From DAISJD01 sp036821645 (GTDB lineage: Bacteria; Pseudomonadota; Alphaproteobacteria; ATCC43930; CGMCC-115725): a stretch of DNA of 16,309 nt. Below the pieces are notes generated by a model that did not search any database, had not been told where the DNA came from, and saw only the letters and a list, made by a program, of their open reading frames with translations. Where the stretch lies: assembly GCA_036821645.1 (NCBI GenBank), contig DAISJD010000068.1, positions 1 through 16,309 on the forward strand. The letters run 5' to 3'. Below are positions 6,602-14,429 of the stretch, piece after piece. A program made the position numbers and the translations under genes. The first letter of the stretch is position 1, and every line of letters starts with the position of its first letter.

Positions 6602-8284
6602 GTGACCCATCGCCACAATCTACTCTTGGTAGAGGATAATCCGGCGATCGCCAGGGTATATCTGGAATATCTACGCAAGAGCCCCTTTAACACAGTCCAT
6701 TGCGAGACCGGCACCGCCGCCTTGTCGACCCTGAAGGTCGGCAATTATGCCGCCGTCCTGCTCGATCTCCAATTGCCCGACATGACGGGTTTGGAGATTT
6801 TGAAATGGATCACCGCGCAAAAACTGAATATTGCGGTCATCGTCGTCACCGCCCATGGGTCGATTTCCATTGCGGTCGAGGCCATGCGCGAAGGGGCGGC
6901 CGATTTCCTGGTAAAGCCCTTTGCCCAAGAACGGTTGCTCGTCACGTTGGAAAATGCGGTCGAACGGCAGAGTCTGAAAAAACTGGTCGGCGACATCGTC
7001 CCCCCGCCTGAGGCGGGGGTGAACGGGTTCATCGGCGATTCCCTGGTCATGCGCGGCGTCTCGCGGGTCATCGATATCGCCGCCCAATCGAAAGCACCGG
7101 TTTTCATCACCGGGGAAAGCGGCACCGGCAAGGAACTGGCCGCCGAAGCCATCCATCGCCGCAGTCAACGCCGCGATAAGCCCTATATCGCCCTCAATTG
7201 TGCTGCCATGCCGAAGGATCTCATCGAAAGCGAGATTTTCGGCCATGCCAAGGGGGCCTTTACGGGTGCCGTCGCCGATCGGGAAGGGGCCGGGGCCAGG
7301 GCCGATGGCGGCACCTTGTTTTTCGATGAAATCTGCGAAATGGATATCAACCTCCAGGCCAAGCTCCTGCGGTTCATTCAGACCGGCACCTTCACCAAAA
7401 TCGGCGGCACCCAAATTCAAAAAGTCGATGTCCGCTTCATTTCCGCCACCAACCGCGATCCCTTGAAAGAGGTCGAAGCCGGGCGGTTCCGCGAAGATCT
7501 CTATTACCGGCTCTATGTCATGCCGCTGATCATGCCGCCGCTGCGCGAACGGGCGGACGACGTTCTGCTGATCGCGCGGCGTTTCCTCGCCGATTACAGT
7601 CTGGAGGAAGGACGGCGTTTCAGCCGGTTTTCCCCGGAAACCGAACGGATCATGTTGCATTACACCTGGCCCGGCAACGTCAGGCAATTGCAGAATATCG
7701 TGCGCCAGATCGTTTTGTTGAACGATGGCGAGCTTGTGACCCCTGACATGCTGCCGCCGCCGCTCGCCGATCTGTCGTCGGTTGGCGATCAACCGGCGTT
7801 GGCCGGATACCAGGCCCATTTCGTCCCTGTGCACAACACGACCGCACGCAGCCCGACGACCCCACTGCCAACCGATCCGCCCCCCCCTGTCGGTCTTGAA
7901 GAGAAAGACCCCGATCGTGATGGGCAGGATCCCAACCATTCGATCTTCTCCTTGGTCGATATGGAACGGGATTTGATCGATCTCGCCCTTGAAGTCTGCG
8001 GCGGCAATGTGTTGCAAGCGGCGGCTCGCCTGGAAATTAGTCCATCGACCCTCTATCGCAAACGTGAGGCCCTACAGAGTCTCACCAAGCGTTCGGGACA
8101 TCAACGCGTCCTAAAACCGCTTGCCGTGGCGGAAACCGAAATGATCCGGGCGGCGATTGCCGCCTGCGGCGGCAATATCTCGCGCTCGGCCGCCGTGCTC
8201 GGCATCAATCCGTCGACCTTATACCGCAAGATGCAATCGAAGGATCTCGCCCGCGATCTTGTGAAGGATCTGGGGGCATCATGA
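6602..8284 (+). CDS. SypG/LuxO-like sigma-54-dependent response regulator with two Fis-type HTH domains
   Basis: Numbering is from GTG 6602 (560 residues). The receiver is at about 5-120, with phospho-acceptor D55 in LLDLQLPDMTG, T83 and K105. The sigma-54 AAA+ domain (about 140-375) has Walker A GESGTGKE (171-178), an intact sigma-54-contacting GAFTGA (218-223), Walker B TLFFDE (D242, E243) and WPGNVRQLQN. An acidic, proline-rich linker follows. The C-terminus has two Fis-type helix-turn-helix domains, at about 455-490 and 512-546; both contain CGGN, AA and PSTLYRK. Family members normally have one. It should activate RpoN promoters when phosphorylated, as SypG does for syp genes and LuxO does in quorum sensing. 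Its stop overlaps the kinase start by 4 nt (ATGA), making that kinase the obvious phosphate source. No sigma-54 target promoter is evident in this window. Confidence 0.92.
   Translation: MTHRHNLLLVEDNPAIARVYLEYLRKSPFNTVHCETGTAALSTLKVGNYAAVLLDLQLPDMTGLEILKWITAQKLNIAVIVVTAHGSISIAVEAMREGAADFLVKPFAQERLLVTLENAVERQSLKKLVGDIVPPPEAGVNGFIGDSLVMRGVSRVIDIAAQSKAPVFITGESGTGKELAAEAIHRRSQRRDKPYIALNCAAMPKDLIESEIFGHAKGAFTGAVADREGAGARADGGTLFFDEICEMDINLQAKLLRFIQTGTFTKIGGTQIQKVDVRFISATNRDPLKEVEAGRFREDLYYRLYVMPLIMPPLRERADDVLLIARRFLADYSLEEGRRFSRFSPETERIMLHYTWPGNVRQLQNIVRQIVLLNDGELVTPDMLPPPLADLSSVGDQPALAGYQAHFVPVHNTTARSPTTPLPTDPPPPVGLEEKDPDRDGQDPNHSIFSLVDMERDLIDLALEVCGGNVLQAAARLEISPSTLYRKREALQSLTKRSGHQRVLKPLAVAETEMIRAAIAACGGNISRSAAVLGINPSTLYRKMQSKDLARDLVKDLGAS
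7958..8239 (+). repeat. Internal duplication: tandem Fis-type HTH coding segments
   Basis: Two segments of the activator gene, about 7964-8071 and 8132-8239, encode related Fis-type DNA-binding helices. By hand alignment 17 of 30 residues are identical across the core, including CGGN and PSTLYRK. The DNA has diverged at many third positions, so the duplication is not recent. Confidence 0.85.
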
Positions 8285-10779
8285 TCGGGGTCGGCGACGC
8301 GGCGGATGAAGACCCGCGCGATTTCTTGATCGCAGCGAAGCTTCGTCCGGGCCATCGCCACGCGCTGCACCCCGACATCAACGACGCCCCCCTCGACCGG
8401 GTCGTCACGCTCATCATCGATATGTTGGATGTTTCGGGCTGTCTGCTTGAACTCTTTGACGAGACCGTGCCGACCGTCAAGGCCTATTACGGCACCCACG
8501 ACCCGGCCATCGTCCAGGATCTTCTGCGCCAACACAGGGCCGCCCGCCGGGACACCCCCCTCATCCTTGCCGATGCCCGCAACGATCCCGTTCTGGCCGA
8601 TCATCGTTTGGTCACCTCGGAGATGGGTATCCGGTTCCTGGCCCTGTTGCCGCTCGCCCGTGCCGATGGCGGGTTGCACGGAACCCTTGTGGTTTTTTCC
8701 CCGCGTATCATCCATCCAAGCCCGATCGAGCGCCGGATGTTGACCACGATCACGGGGATTGTCCTCGACCAACTGGAATTGCGCGCGGCTTTTCTGCGCA
8801 CTGAATCCGAAGTGGTGCGCCAAAGACAGCTTGAGTCGCTGCTGGCGACAAGCAGGAACCGTTATCGCTCCGTAATCGACAGCCTGACCGAAGTTATCTT
8901 TCAGGTCGGATTCAATGGCCGGTGGCGGTTTCTCAATCGCGCCTACACGACCTTGACCGGGGAAGATTTCAAAAGCGTGCTGGGTCAACGCGCTCTGCGT
9001 CGCATCCATCCCGCCGACCGGCGGCAAGTCTTGGAAATCTTCGATATCGTGCGCCAGGGGATCGAGCAGGCCGCCCTGCGCCAATGTCGCTATACGACAT
9101 CGGATGGGTCGATCCGATGGTGCCAAATTTTCGTGTTCATGGCTCAGGACGACGTGGATGGGGCCCCCGTGCTCACCGGTTCCTTGATGGACGTGACCGA
9201 TCAACGCGAAACCGAGGAAACCCTGAAACGGGCCCGCGATGAAACGGAACGGGCGAACCGGATGCGGGCTGCCTTTCTCGCCACCGTCAGCCATGAAATC
9301 CGCACGCCGATCAATGGCGTCATCGGTATGACCGGCCTGCTGCTCGATACGAACCTGACCCAGGAACAGAGCCGCTATACCCATACGTTGCGGGTATCGG
9401 CGGAACATTTGCTGCAAGTCATCAACGATATCTTGGATTATACGAAAATCGATGCCGGCAAGATGGAATTCGAACATATTCCGGTCCGGCTCGGCGATCT
9501 CATCGACAATGTCACGGCCATTACGGGGCCACGGGCCGAGGCGCGCGGCCTCACCCTGACCACCCATCTGCCGCCCCATGTGCCGCATAATCTGATCGGC
9601 GACCCTGGCCGCATTCGCCAAATTCTGGTCAATCTCATCGGCAATGCGGTGAAGTTTACCGAACGGGGCGGCATCGTTCTCGATGTCGCGATCAGTCACG
9701 AAACCAGTGAAAGCGCCCTTCTCGCCATCAGTGTCACCGATACGGGCATCGGCATCGCCGAATCGGCCCTGCCCAGCCTGTTCAAGGAATTCAGTCAACT
9801 CGACAGTTCGGTGGCGCGGCGTTTCGGCGGGACCGGGCTTGGCCTTGCCATCTGCAAACGGCTTTTGGATGGGATGGGCGGCCAGATCACAGTCGAAAGC
9901 CAGCTCGGCGTCGGCAGCTGTTTTCGCTTCACCCTGCCGCTGCAAAAAGATCCGGCCTTGCGCGCCGATGAACCGATCCGCGATACGGAAGCGGGCGATC
10001 CCATCACCTTTCATGATGGCGGGCGCATCCTGTTGGCCGAGGATAATGCGACCAATCAATTGATCGTGACGGCCACACTGGAAAAAATGGGGTTGCGGGT
10101 CGATGCGGTCGCCAACGGGGCCGAGGCCGTCGCCGCCGTGCGCACGATCCCCTACGATCTCGTGCTGATGGATATGCAGATGCCGGAAATGGATGGGTTG
10201 GAAGCGACCCGCCTCATCCGGCAATTATCGACCAAGGCGGCAGAAATCCCGATCATCGGCCTCACCGCCAATGCCTTCAAAGAGGATCACGATCGCTGCC
10301 TCGCCGTCGGTATGCAGGCGATCATCACCAAACCGTTTCGCTGGCGCGATCTCGCACAAACCCTTGCCCCCTATCTCCACCAGGCGGACCCGTCGGATGT
10401 CGCAACCCCCGATACCAGCCCCGCCACCGTCCTGTCCTGCCTGCCGATCGCGAACGAGGGGGCTTACCAAAAACTGATCCACGATGTCGGCCCCGAGGCG
10501 GCACGCACCATCCTCACCGTGTTTTTGCGCGATACGGGCAATCGCATCACCCGCATGATCGCCCAGGCGGATCAGGCCAATGCGCCGCAAATCTGCCGCG
10601 AGGCCCATGCGCTCAAGGGATCGGTCGATATGCTGGGCTTCGAACGGATGACCTTCCTCAGTTCGCTCCTTGAAATGTCCGAACAAGAAGGGGCAAGCCC
10701 GGACGAGATCCGCACCCTGGTGCAAGATCTGAAAACCGCCTTCGAGGATGTGCGTACGGCATGCGCCGAACGGCTTTGA
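8281..10779 (+). CDS. SypF-like soluble hybrid histidine kinase: GAF-PAS-HisKA-HATPase-REC-HPt
   Basis: 832 residues with no signal peptide or membrane helix, so probably cytoplasmic. A GAF-like domain covers about 35-170 and a PAS domain about 192-310 (YRSVIDSLTEVIFQVG, then DVTDQRE). A short coiled linker leads to HisKA with H338 in ATVSHEIRTPINGVIGM. The ATPase domain has N-box NLIGNAVKFTE, G1 DTGIGI and G2 FGGTGLGLAI. The receiver (about 582-700) has D631 in LMDMQMPEMDG and K684. The HPt domain (about 720-832) has H776 in AHALKGS. All phosphotransfer residues are present, so a complete His-Asp-His relay exists within one chain. It would end by passing phosphate to D55 of the adjacent activator and possibly to the SypE-like receiver. 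The ATGA overlap with the activator and a GGGGG just upstream support the ATG at 8281. V. fischeri SypF is likewise a hybrid kinase with HPt, but is membrane-anchored. The sensed signal is unknown. Confidence 0.92.
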   Translation: MIGVGDAADEDPRDFLIAAKLRPGHRHALHPDINDAPLDRVVTLIIDMLDVSGCLLELFDETVPTVKAYYGTHDPAIVQDLLRQHRAARRDTPLILADARNDPVLADHRLVTSEMGIRFLALLPLARADGGLHGTLVVFSPRIIHPSPIERRMLTTITGIVLDQLELRAAFLRTESEVVRQRQLESLLATSRNRYRSVIDSLTEVIFQVGFNGRWRFLNRAYTTLTGEDFKSVLGQRALRRIHPADRRQVLEIFDIVRQGIEQAALRQCRYTTSDGSIRWCQIFVFMAQDDVDGAPVLTGSLMDVTDQRETEETLKRARDETERANRMRAAFLATVSHEIRTPINGVIGMTGLLLDTNLTQEQSRYTHTLRVSAEHLLQVINDILDYTKIDAGKMEFEHIPVRLGDLIDNVTAITGPRAEARGLTLTTHLPPHVPHNLIGDPGRIRQILVNLIGNAVKFTERGGIVLDVAISHETSESALLAISVTDTGIGIAESALPSLFKEFSQLDSSVARRFGGTGLGLAICKRLLDGMGGQITVESQLGVGSCFRFTLPLQKDPALRADEPIRDTEAGDPITFHDGGRILLAEDNATNQLIVTATLEKMGLRVDAVANGAEAVAAVRTIPYDLVLMDMQMPEMDGLEATRLIRQLSTKAAEIPIIGLTANAFKEDHDRCLAVGMQAIITKPFRWRDLAQTLAPYLHQADPSDVATPDTSPATVLSCLPIANEGAYQKLIHDVGPEAARTILTVFLRDTGNRITRMIAQADQANAPQICREAHALKGSVDMLGFERMTFLSSLLEMSEQEGASPDEIRTLVQDLKTAFEDVRTACAERL

Positions 10780-10792
10780 CGGACGCTCGCAA

Positions 10793-10823
10793 CCACACCC
10801 ATAAATAGTGCCACACCCAATAG
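10793..10823. repeat. Imperfect direct repeat upstream of the haem-protein gene
   Basis: CCACACCCA occurs at 10793-10801 and again at 10811-10819, 18 nt apart. The copies are followed by TAAATAG and ATAG respectively. The pair lies about 70-100 nt before the next start codon, a fair position for an activator or repressor site. No regulator can be named. Confidence 0.35.
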
Positions 10824-10892
10824 CGCAACCTTTTCTTAAGATTTCGATTAGTAGAGTATGGCGGTCATACAACTTTCCGACTGGTCCCCGCC

Positions 10893-12110
10893 ATGATCGT
10901 CACTGCAAAAAACGGCCTCGCCCTCTGTGCCTTGACCCTCGCCCTCCTCGTAGCACCCGCAGGCAAGGCAGAAAGTTTCCCCCCCGGCACCACCGCTGGC
11001 TCCCCCGGTCCCGAATGGGATAAACGGGCCTGGGATCTGTTCACCAGTGCCATGGCCCCCGCCAAAGCCGCAGGTGCGGGGCATCTTGCCACGTTTGAAA
11101 CCTGGGCTTCGGACGAAGACACATACACGAAAGACCCGAAATGGCCGACGCCCTTTGCCCCAGGCAAAGTGCCGAGCTTTGCCGAACGCCGCTTCCATAC
11201 CAGCCTGCTGCTGCGCAACATGGCCCCGCACGGTTTGAAGGCGACGAGCCAATCGACGATCCAGGCCGCCTGCACGACGCCCGCCGCCCCCCAGTCGGAT
11301 AATTACCCGGCCAATGGTTGCATCGCCGAGGAATCCCGGCGCAACCGGATCTCGTTTGACTATATCGTGGGCAATCACCTCTATACCAGCAAGGGCTTAT
11401 CCGAGGTCTTCAAGAACCAGAAAAAAATTCAGTTTCCGGCCGAATCCTTTGAATTGAAGGCCGATTGGGCCCCTGTCTCCGACATCATCACTTGGCTCAA
11501 GGGCTTCAACATCATTCTCACCCCCGATGAGGTCGCCAAGCAATATTACACGACGACGGTGATCTCGGATAAAAAGCCGGTTACCTACGGCCTGCTCGCC
11601 GTTCATATCAGTTCCAAAGATCGACCCGACTGGTTTTGGGCCACGTTCGAGCAGAAAAACAATCCCGGTCGCTGCGATACCATGGGGTGCTATGACAAGT
11701 TCGGGGCGACGAAGCCCGAGGTTCCCCCCGCCGCCGCCAAGACGCTTTACGGCGATTGCGATAAAACCGCCGATCTCAAAACCCTCTTCACGGAACGGGG
11801 GCTCGGGGCTCTTTGGGCCAATTATTGCTTGAAAGCCTCGCAGATCGACTTTGTCAGCCAGGATAAAGATAAAAAGGCCATTTTGGTCGGCAATTCCGTG
11901 ACCGAGGCCCTGGTGGTCAATGTCCCGATCGCCCAATCATCCTGCATGACCTGTCACTTCAACGCCTCGTTCAACAAGGATGGCGTCAGCAGTAAAAACA
12001 TGATCCAGCAAAGCCTGATCGGTCAGCCCGTCCCCCTCGACCCGACCGTCAATCAATCCTACGATTATGCTTGGGGCGTCATCAACGTGCATAAACCCAG
12101 CAAAAAATAA
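10893..12110 (+). CDS. Exported monohaem cytochrome-c-like protein of unknown function
   Basis: I do not recognise a named family. The 405-residue product starts with a signal peptide: a hydrophobic core at about 8-23 and a likely cut after GKA, residues 24-26. The mature protein would be periplasmic or outside the cell. One haem-attachment motif, CMTCH (C351, C354, H355), lies near the C-terminus, not near the N-terminus as in small class I cytochromes. Six further cysteines (127, 143, 261, 266, 289, 312) could form disulfides. Notable stretches are RRNRISFDYIVGNHLYTSKG (150-169) and the aromatic-rich RPDWFWATFEQKNNPG. A redox or electron-transfer role is inferred only from the CXXCH. The 113-nt gap and the direct repeat upstream suggest its own promoter. 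No clear ribosome binding site precedes the ATG. It ends at a strong terminator and is probably monocistronic. Confidence 0.78.
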   Translation: MIVTAKNGLALCALTLALLVAPAGKAESFPPGTTAGSPGPEWDKRAWDLFTSAMAPAKAAGAGHLATFETWASDEDTYTKDPKWPTPFAPGKVPSFAERRFHTSLLLRNMAPHGLKATSQSTIQAACTTPAAPQSDNYPANGCIAEESRRNRISFDYIVGNHLYTSKGLSEVFKNQKKIQFPAESFELKADWAPVSDIITWLKGFNIILTPDEVAKQYYTTTVISDKKPVTYGLLAVHISSKDRPDWFWATFEQKNNPGRCDTMGCYDKFGATKPEVPPAAAKTLYGDCDKTADLKTLFTERGLGALWANYCLKASQIDFVSQDKDKKAILVGNSVTEALVVNVPIAQSSCMTCHFNASFNKDGVSSKNMIQQSLIGQPVPLDPTVNQSYDYAWGVINVHKPSKK

Positions 12111-12140
12111 AACCGGGCCTTCTGATCCCCCCTAGAAGAA

Positions 12141-12175
12141 AACCCCCCGCAAATCGGTTCTGCGGGGGGTTTTTT
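12141..12175. terminator. Bidirectional intrinsic terminator between convergent genes
   Basis: An 11-bp stem pairs AACCCCCCGCA (12141-12151) with TGCGGGGGGTT (12161-12171) around a 9-nt loop and runs into TTTTTT (12170-12175). On the other strand the preceding AAGAAAA supplies a U-rich tail. It serves the haem-protein gene ending at 12110 and very likely the minus-strand peptidase gene. A second small hairpin (CCCTCC at 12205-12210 with GGAGGG at 12220-12225) lies between it and the peptidase stop codon. Confidence 0.92.
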
Positions 12176-12232
12176 ATACGCATCGACAGGAAAGAGCCGA
12201 TCTGCCCTCCTGGATAAGGGGAGGGGCCGATC

Positions 12233-14299
12233 TTATGGCTTTGCGTCCAACTCTTCCAAAAGGCGTGTCGCCTGATAAACCTTGGCCAGCCCTTCGCGGA
12301 TTGCGACTGCACTCACCGCGACCGTACGGTTGAGGACGGGATCATAGTAAAAATCACCGGCCAAAGAATGAATATTGCCGTCGAAGGCAAGGCCGATCGC
12401 CTCGCCGGTACGGCCGATCACCGGGGAACCGGAATTGCCGCCGATGATGTCGTTCGTTGTTGAAAAATTGAAAATCGTCTCTGGATTGAGCTTGTCCTTC
12501 GCCTTGACCCAGCGATCCGGCAAATTGAACGGGGCCGCCCCCGTCGCCCGTTGATAAAGCCCCTTGAACCGGGTCACGGGGTCGACGGTTTTGCCCGGTT
12601 CCTGCCACCCGGCAACGGCACCATATGAAATTCTAAACGAGAAGGTCGCATCGGGATAAGCGGTCGCCCCCGTGGCAAAACCGGCCCGGGCAATCCGCCC
12701 CCCGGCATTGTCGAGGACCGCCTCAAGCGTTTCTTCTTCCTGTTGGCGCACAGCCCTGAGGTCGCCGTCAATCAAACGGGCAAAGACGATCATCGGATCT
12801 TGACTTTGATCGATCGCCGCCTTGCCGCCTTCCAACAAGCGCCGACGGACGGCGGGATCGCCCAACTTCGACCCATTGACCAATTCTAGGGCCAGTTGAT
12901 CGGCCGATTTATTACCCAGAATTTTATGCACGAAGGCATCGTCCGGCCCCAAATATTCTTGGATCTTGCCGAACCAGAACGCCAAGAGCAACCGTTCCAA
13001 CTCAGCCGATACGGGGGCATCGGCCATGAGATCGGCCCGCACGGCAGGCAAGGCCGCCGAGGTATATTCGGCAAGCCGTTCGCCCTCAGGCTTTGCCGTT
13101 TCAACCGGGATCCGCAACAGCGCGACGGCATAATTCAACAATTCCGACGTACGGCTCAACCGGGCGCGCAGCAAGAAGCCGCGATCCGATTGCGGGCGAT
13201 GGGCCGCCAGAGCCTTCGCGATATCGTCCCAGGGCTTGCCGGTTTTGGCCGCCAATTCCGGGTTTTGCGCCACTTTTTCCCGCAAGGCGGTTTCTTGGGC
13301 CAATTTTGCCGCCATAAACCGACCGTCGGTCAGGGCCTTGAACCGTCCTTTAAAGACCTTCAATCCGTTTTCAAGCCCGAACAAGGTCGGCGTCGCAACC
13401 CGCGCCTGTTCGGGGCCCCGTTGAATGAATTGCGTCAATTGCCCGCGCAATTCAGAAGAATAGGCAATCTGGCGCGGCATGACGATATCGCGTTCTTCTT
13501 CGAGTTGCGCCAGGGTATAAAGCCGGTCGGTGCGACCGGGATTGCCCGCAACAAAGGCCACATCCCCGGTTTTCACAGGCTCGCTCGCCAATTTCAAATA
13601 GTTGGCCTTCGTATCGAGCGGCTTGCCATTTTCATAGACCCGCATGAAGGCGGCATCGAAATCATAGCGCGGGAATTCAAAATTATCGGGATCGCCCCCG
13701 AAAAATCCGATCTCGCTTTCGGGGGCGAAGACCAAACGGACATCCTGATAGCGGCGGTATTTATAGAGATTATATTGCCCCCCGCGATAGAGCGTGACGA
13801 CGTCGCAGCGCACCTTATCGTCGCCACTGGCACAGGCCGACGTGATTTTGGCCTTCGCCGCCTTCAATGCGGCGGCAAAAGCAGGGCCTTCCTTACCCGC
13901 CAATTCGGCATCGATCGCCCGGGTCACATCGGTGATCGCAACCAATTGGTTGATTTCCACGCCCGGACATTGCGGTTCATCCTTCAGGGCCGGGGCATAA
14001 AACCCGCTATCGGACGGATCGACCCCCGGACGCGACAGATTTTCCAAACATTCCCGCACGCAATGATCGTTGGTCATGACGAGACCATTGGGCGAGACGA
14101 AACTCGACGAACACCCATTGGCAATGCGCACGGAGGCAAGACGAATATGGTCTAAAAAAGCCGCATCGGGTTTAAAACCATAGGCCGCCTGAACCTTATC
14201 GACGGGAAATTCGTTCGACAACCACATCCCTTCATCTGCAACCGCAGCGACGGTGAAGAACGGCAACAGCGATAGACCAAAGGCAATTTGTCGTTTCAT
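12233..14299 (-). CDS. Periplasmic S46-family dipeptidyl-peptidase (DPP7-like)
   Basis: 688 residues, close to the usual length of about 700 for S46 serine peptidases, which remove dipeptides from peptide N-termini. The signal peptide ends at AVA (19-21), and the mature protein starts DEGMWL, as is common in the family. The chymotrypsin-like triad can be read as H79 in TNDHC, D215 in FPRYDFD and S623 in GGNSGSP. The helical insert typical of S46 lies between the last two. The specificity position, 18 residues after the catalytic serine (residue 673 in Porphyromonas DPP7/DPP11), is glycine here (G641 in AFDGN). That points to DPP7-type preference for hydrophobic P1 residues over the acidic preference of DPP11. 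The ATG at 14299 is chosen because it begins the signal peptide and has GGAG 12 nt upstream. The role is probably peptide scavenging, unrelated to the polysaccharide genes. Confidence 0.93.
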   Translation of the reverse strand: MKRQIAFGLSLLPFFTVAAVADEGMWLSNEFPVDKVQAAYGFKPDAAFLDHIRLASVRIANGCSSSFVSPNGLVMTNDHCVRECLENLSRPGVDPSDSGFYAPALKDEPQCPGVEINQLVAITDVTRAIDAELAGKEGPAFAAALKAAKAKITSACASGDDKVRCDVVTLYRGGQYNLYKYRRYQDVRLVFAPESEIGFFGGDPDNFEFPRYDFDAAFMRVYENGKPLDTKANYLKLASEPVKTGDVAFVAGNPGRTDRLYTLAQLEEERDIVMPRQIAYSSELRGQLTQFIQRGPEQARVATPTLFGLENGLKVFKGRFKALTDGRFMAAKLAQETALREKVAQNPELAAKTGKPWDDIAKALAAHRPQSDRGFLLRARLSRTSELLNYAVALLRIPVETAKPEGERLAEYTSAALPAVRADLMADAPVSAELERLLLAFWFGKIQEYLGPDDAFVHKILGNKSADQLALELVNGSKLGDPAVRRRLLEGGKAAIDQSQDPMIVFARLIDGDLRAVRQQEEETLEAVLDNAGGRIARAGFATGATAYPDATFSFRISYGAVAGWQEPGKTVDPVTRFKGLYQRATGAAPFNLPDRWVKAKDKLNPETIFNFSTTNDIIGGNSGSPVIGRTGEAIGLAFDGNIHSLAGDFYYDPVLNRTVAVSAVAIREGLAKVYQATRLLEELDAKP

Positions 14300-14429
14300 G
14301 AGACGGTCACACTCCAAAATACGGCGAACATTCGAAAGTCGGGCGCAAGCCTGCCCCATGCACGCCACCAGCGCAATCCAGGACGCACCGATAAAATCAT
14401 TGCTTTTTTTTAATGTTGGTCGCACCCGC

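Noticed and set aside
6671..8017. Minus-strand open frame opposite the sigma-54 activator
   Set aside because: It mirrors the AAA+ domain codons of the plus strand and has no domain or ribosome binding site of its own.
8101..10224. Long minus-strand open frame of about 707 codons opposite the hybrid kinase
   Set aside because: The plus strand carries a full set of conserved kinase, receiver and HPt motifs across the same bases. The antisense product shows no recognisable domain and is a by-product of high GC.
14320..14375. Sigma-54-like promoter on the minus strand before the peptidase
   Set aside because: TGGCGT-N5-GGGC has correct spacing but a poor -12 element, and a nearer TTGC is off by one base. 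The evidence is not enough.
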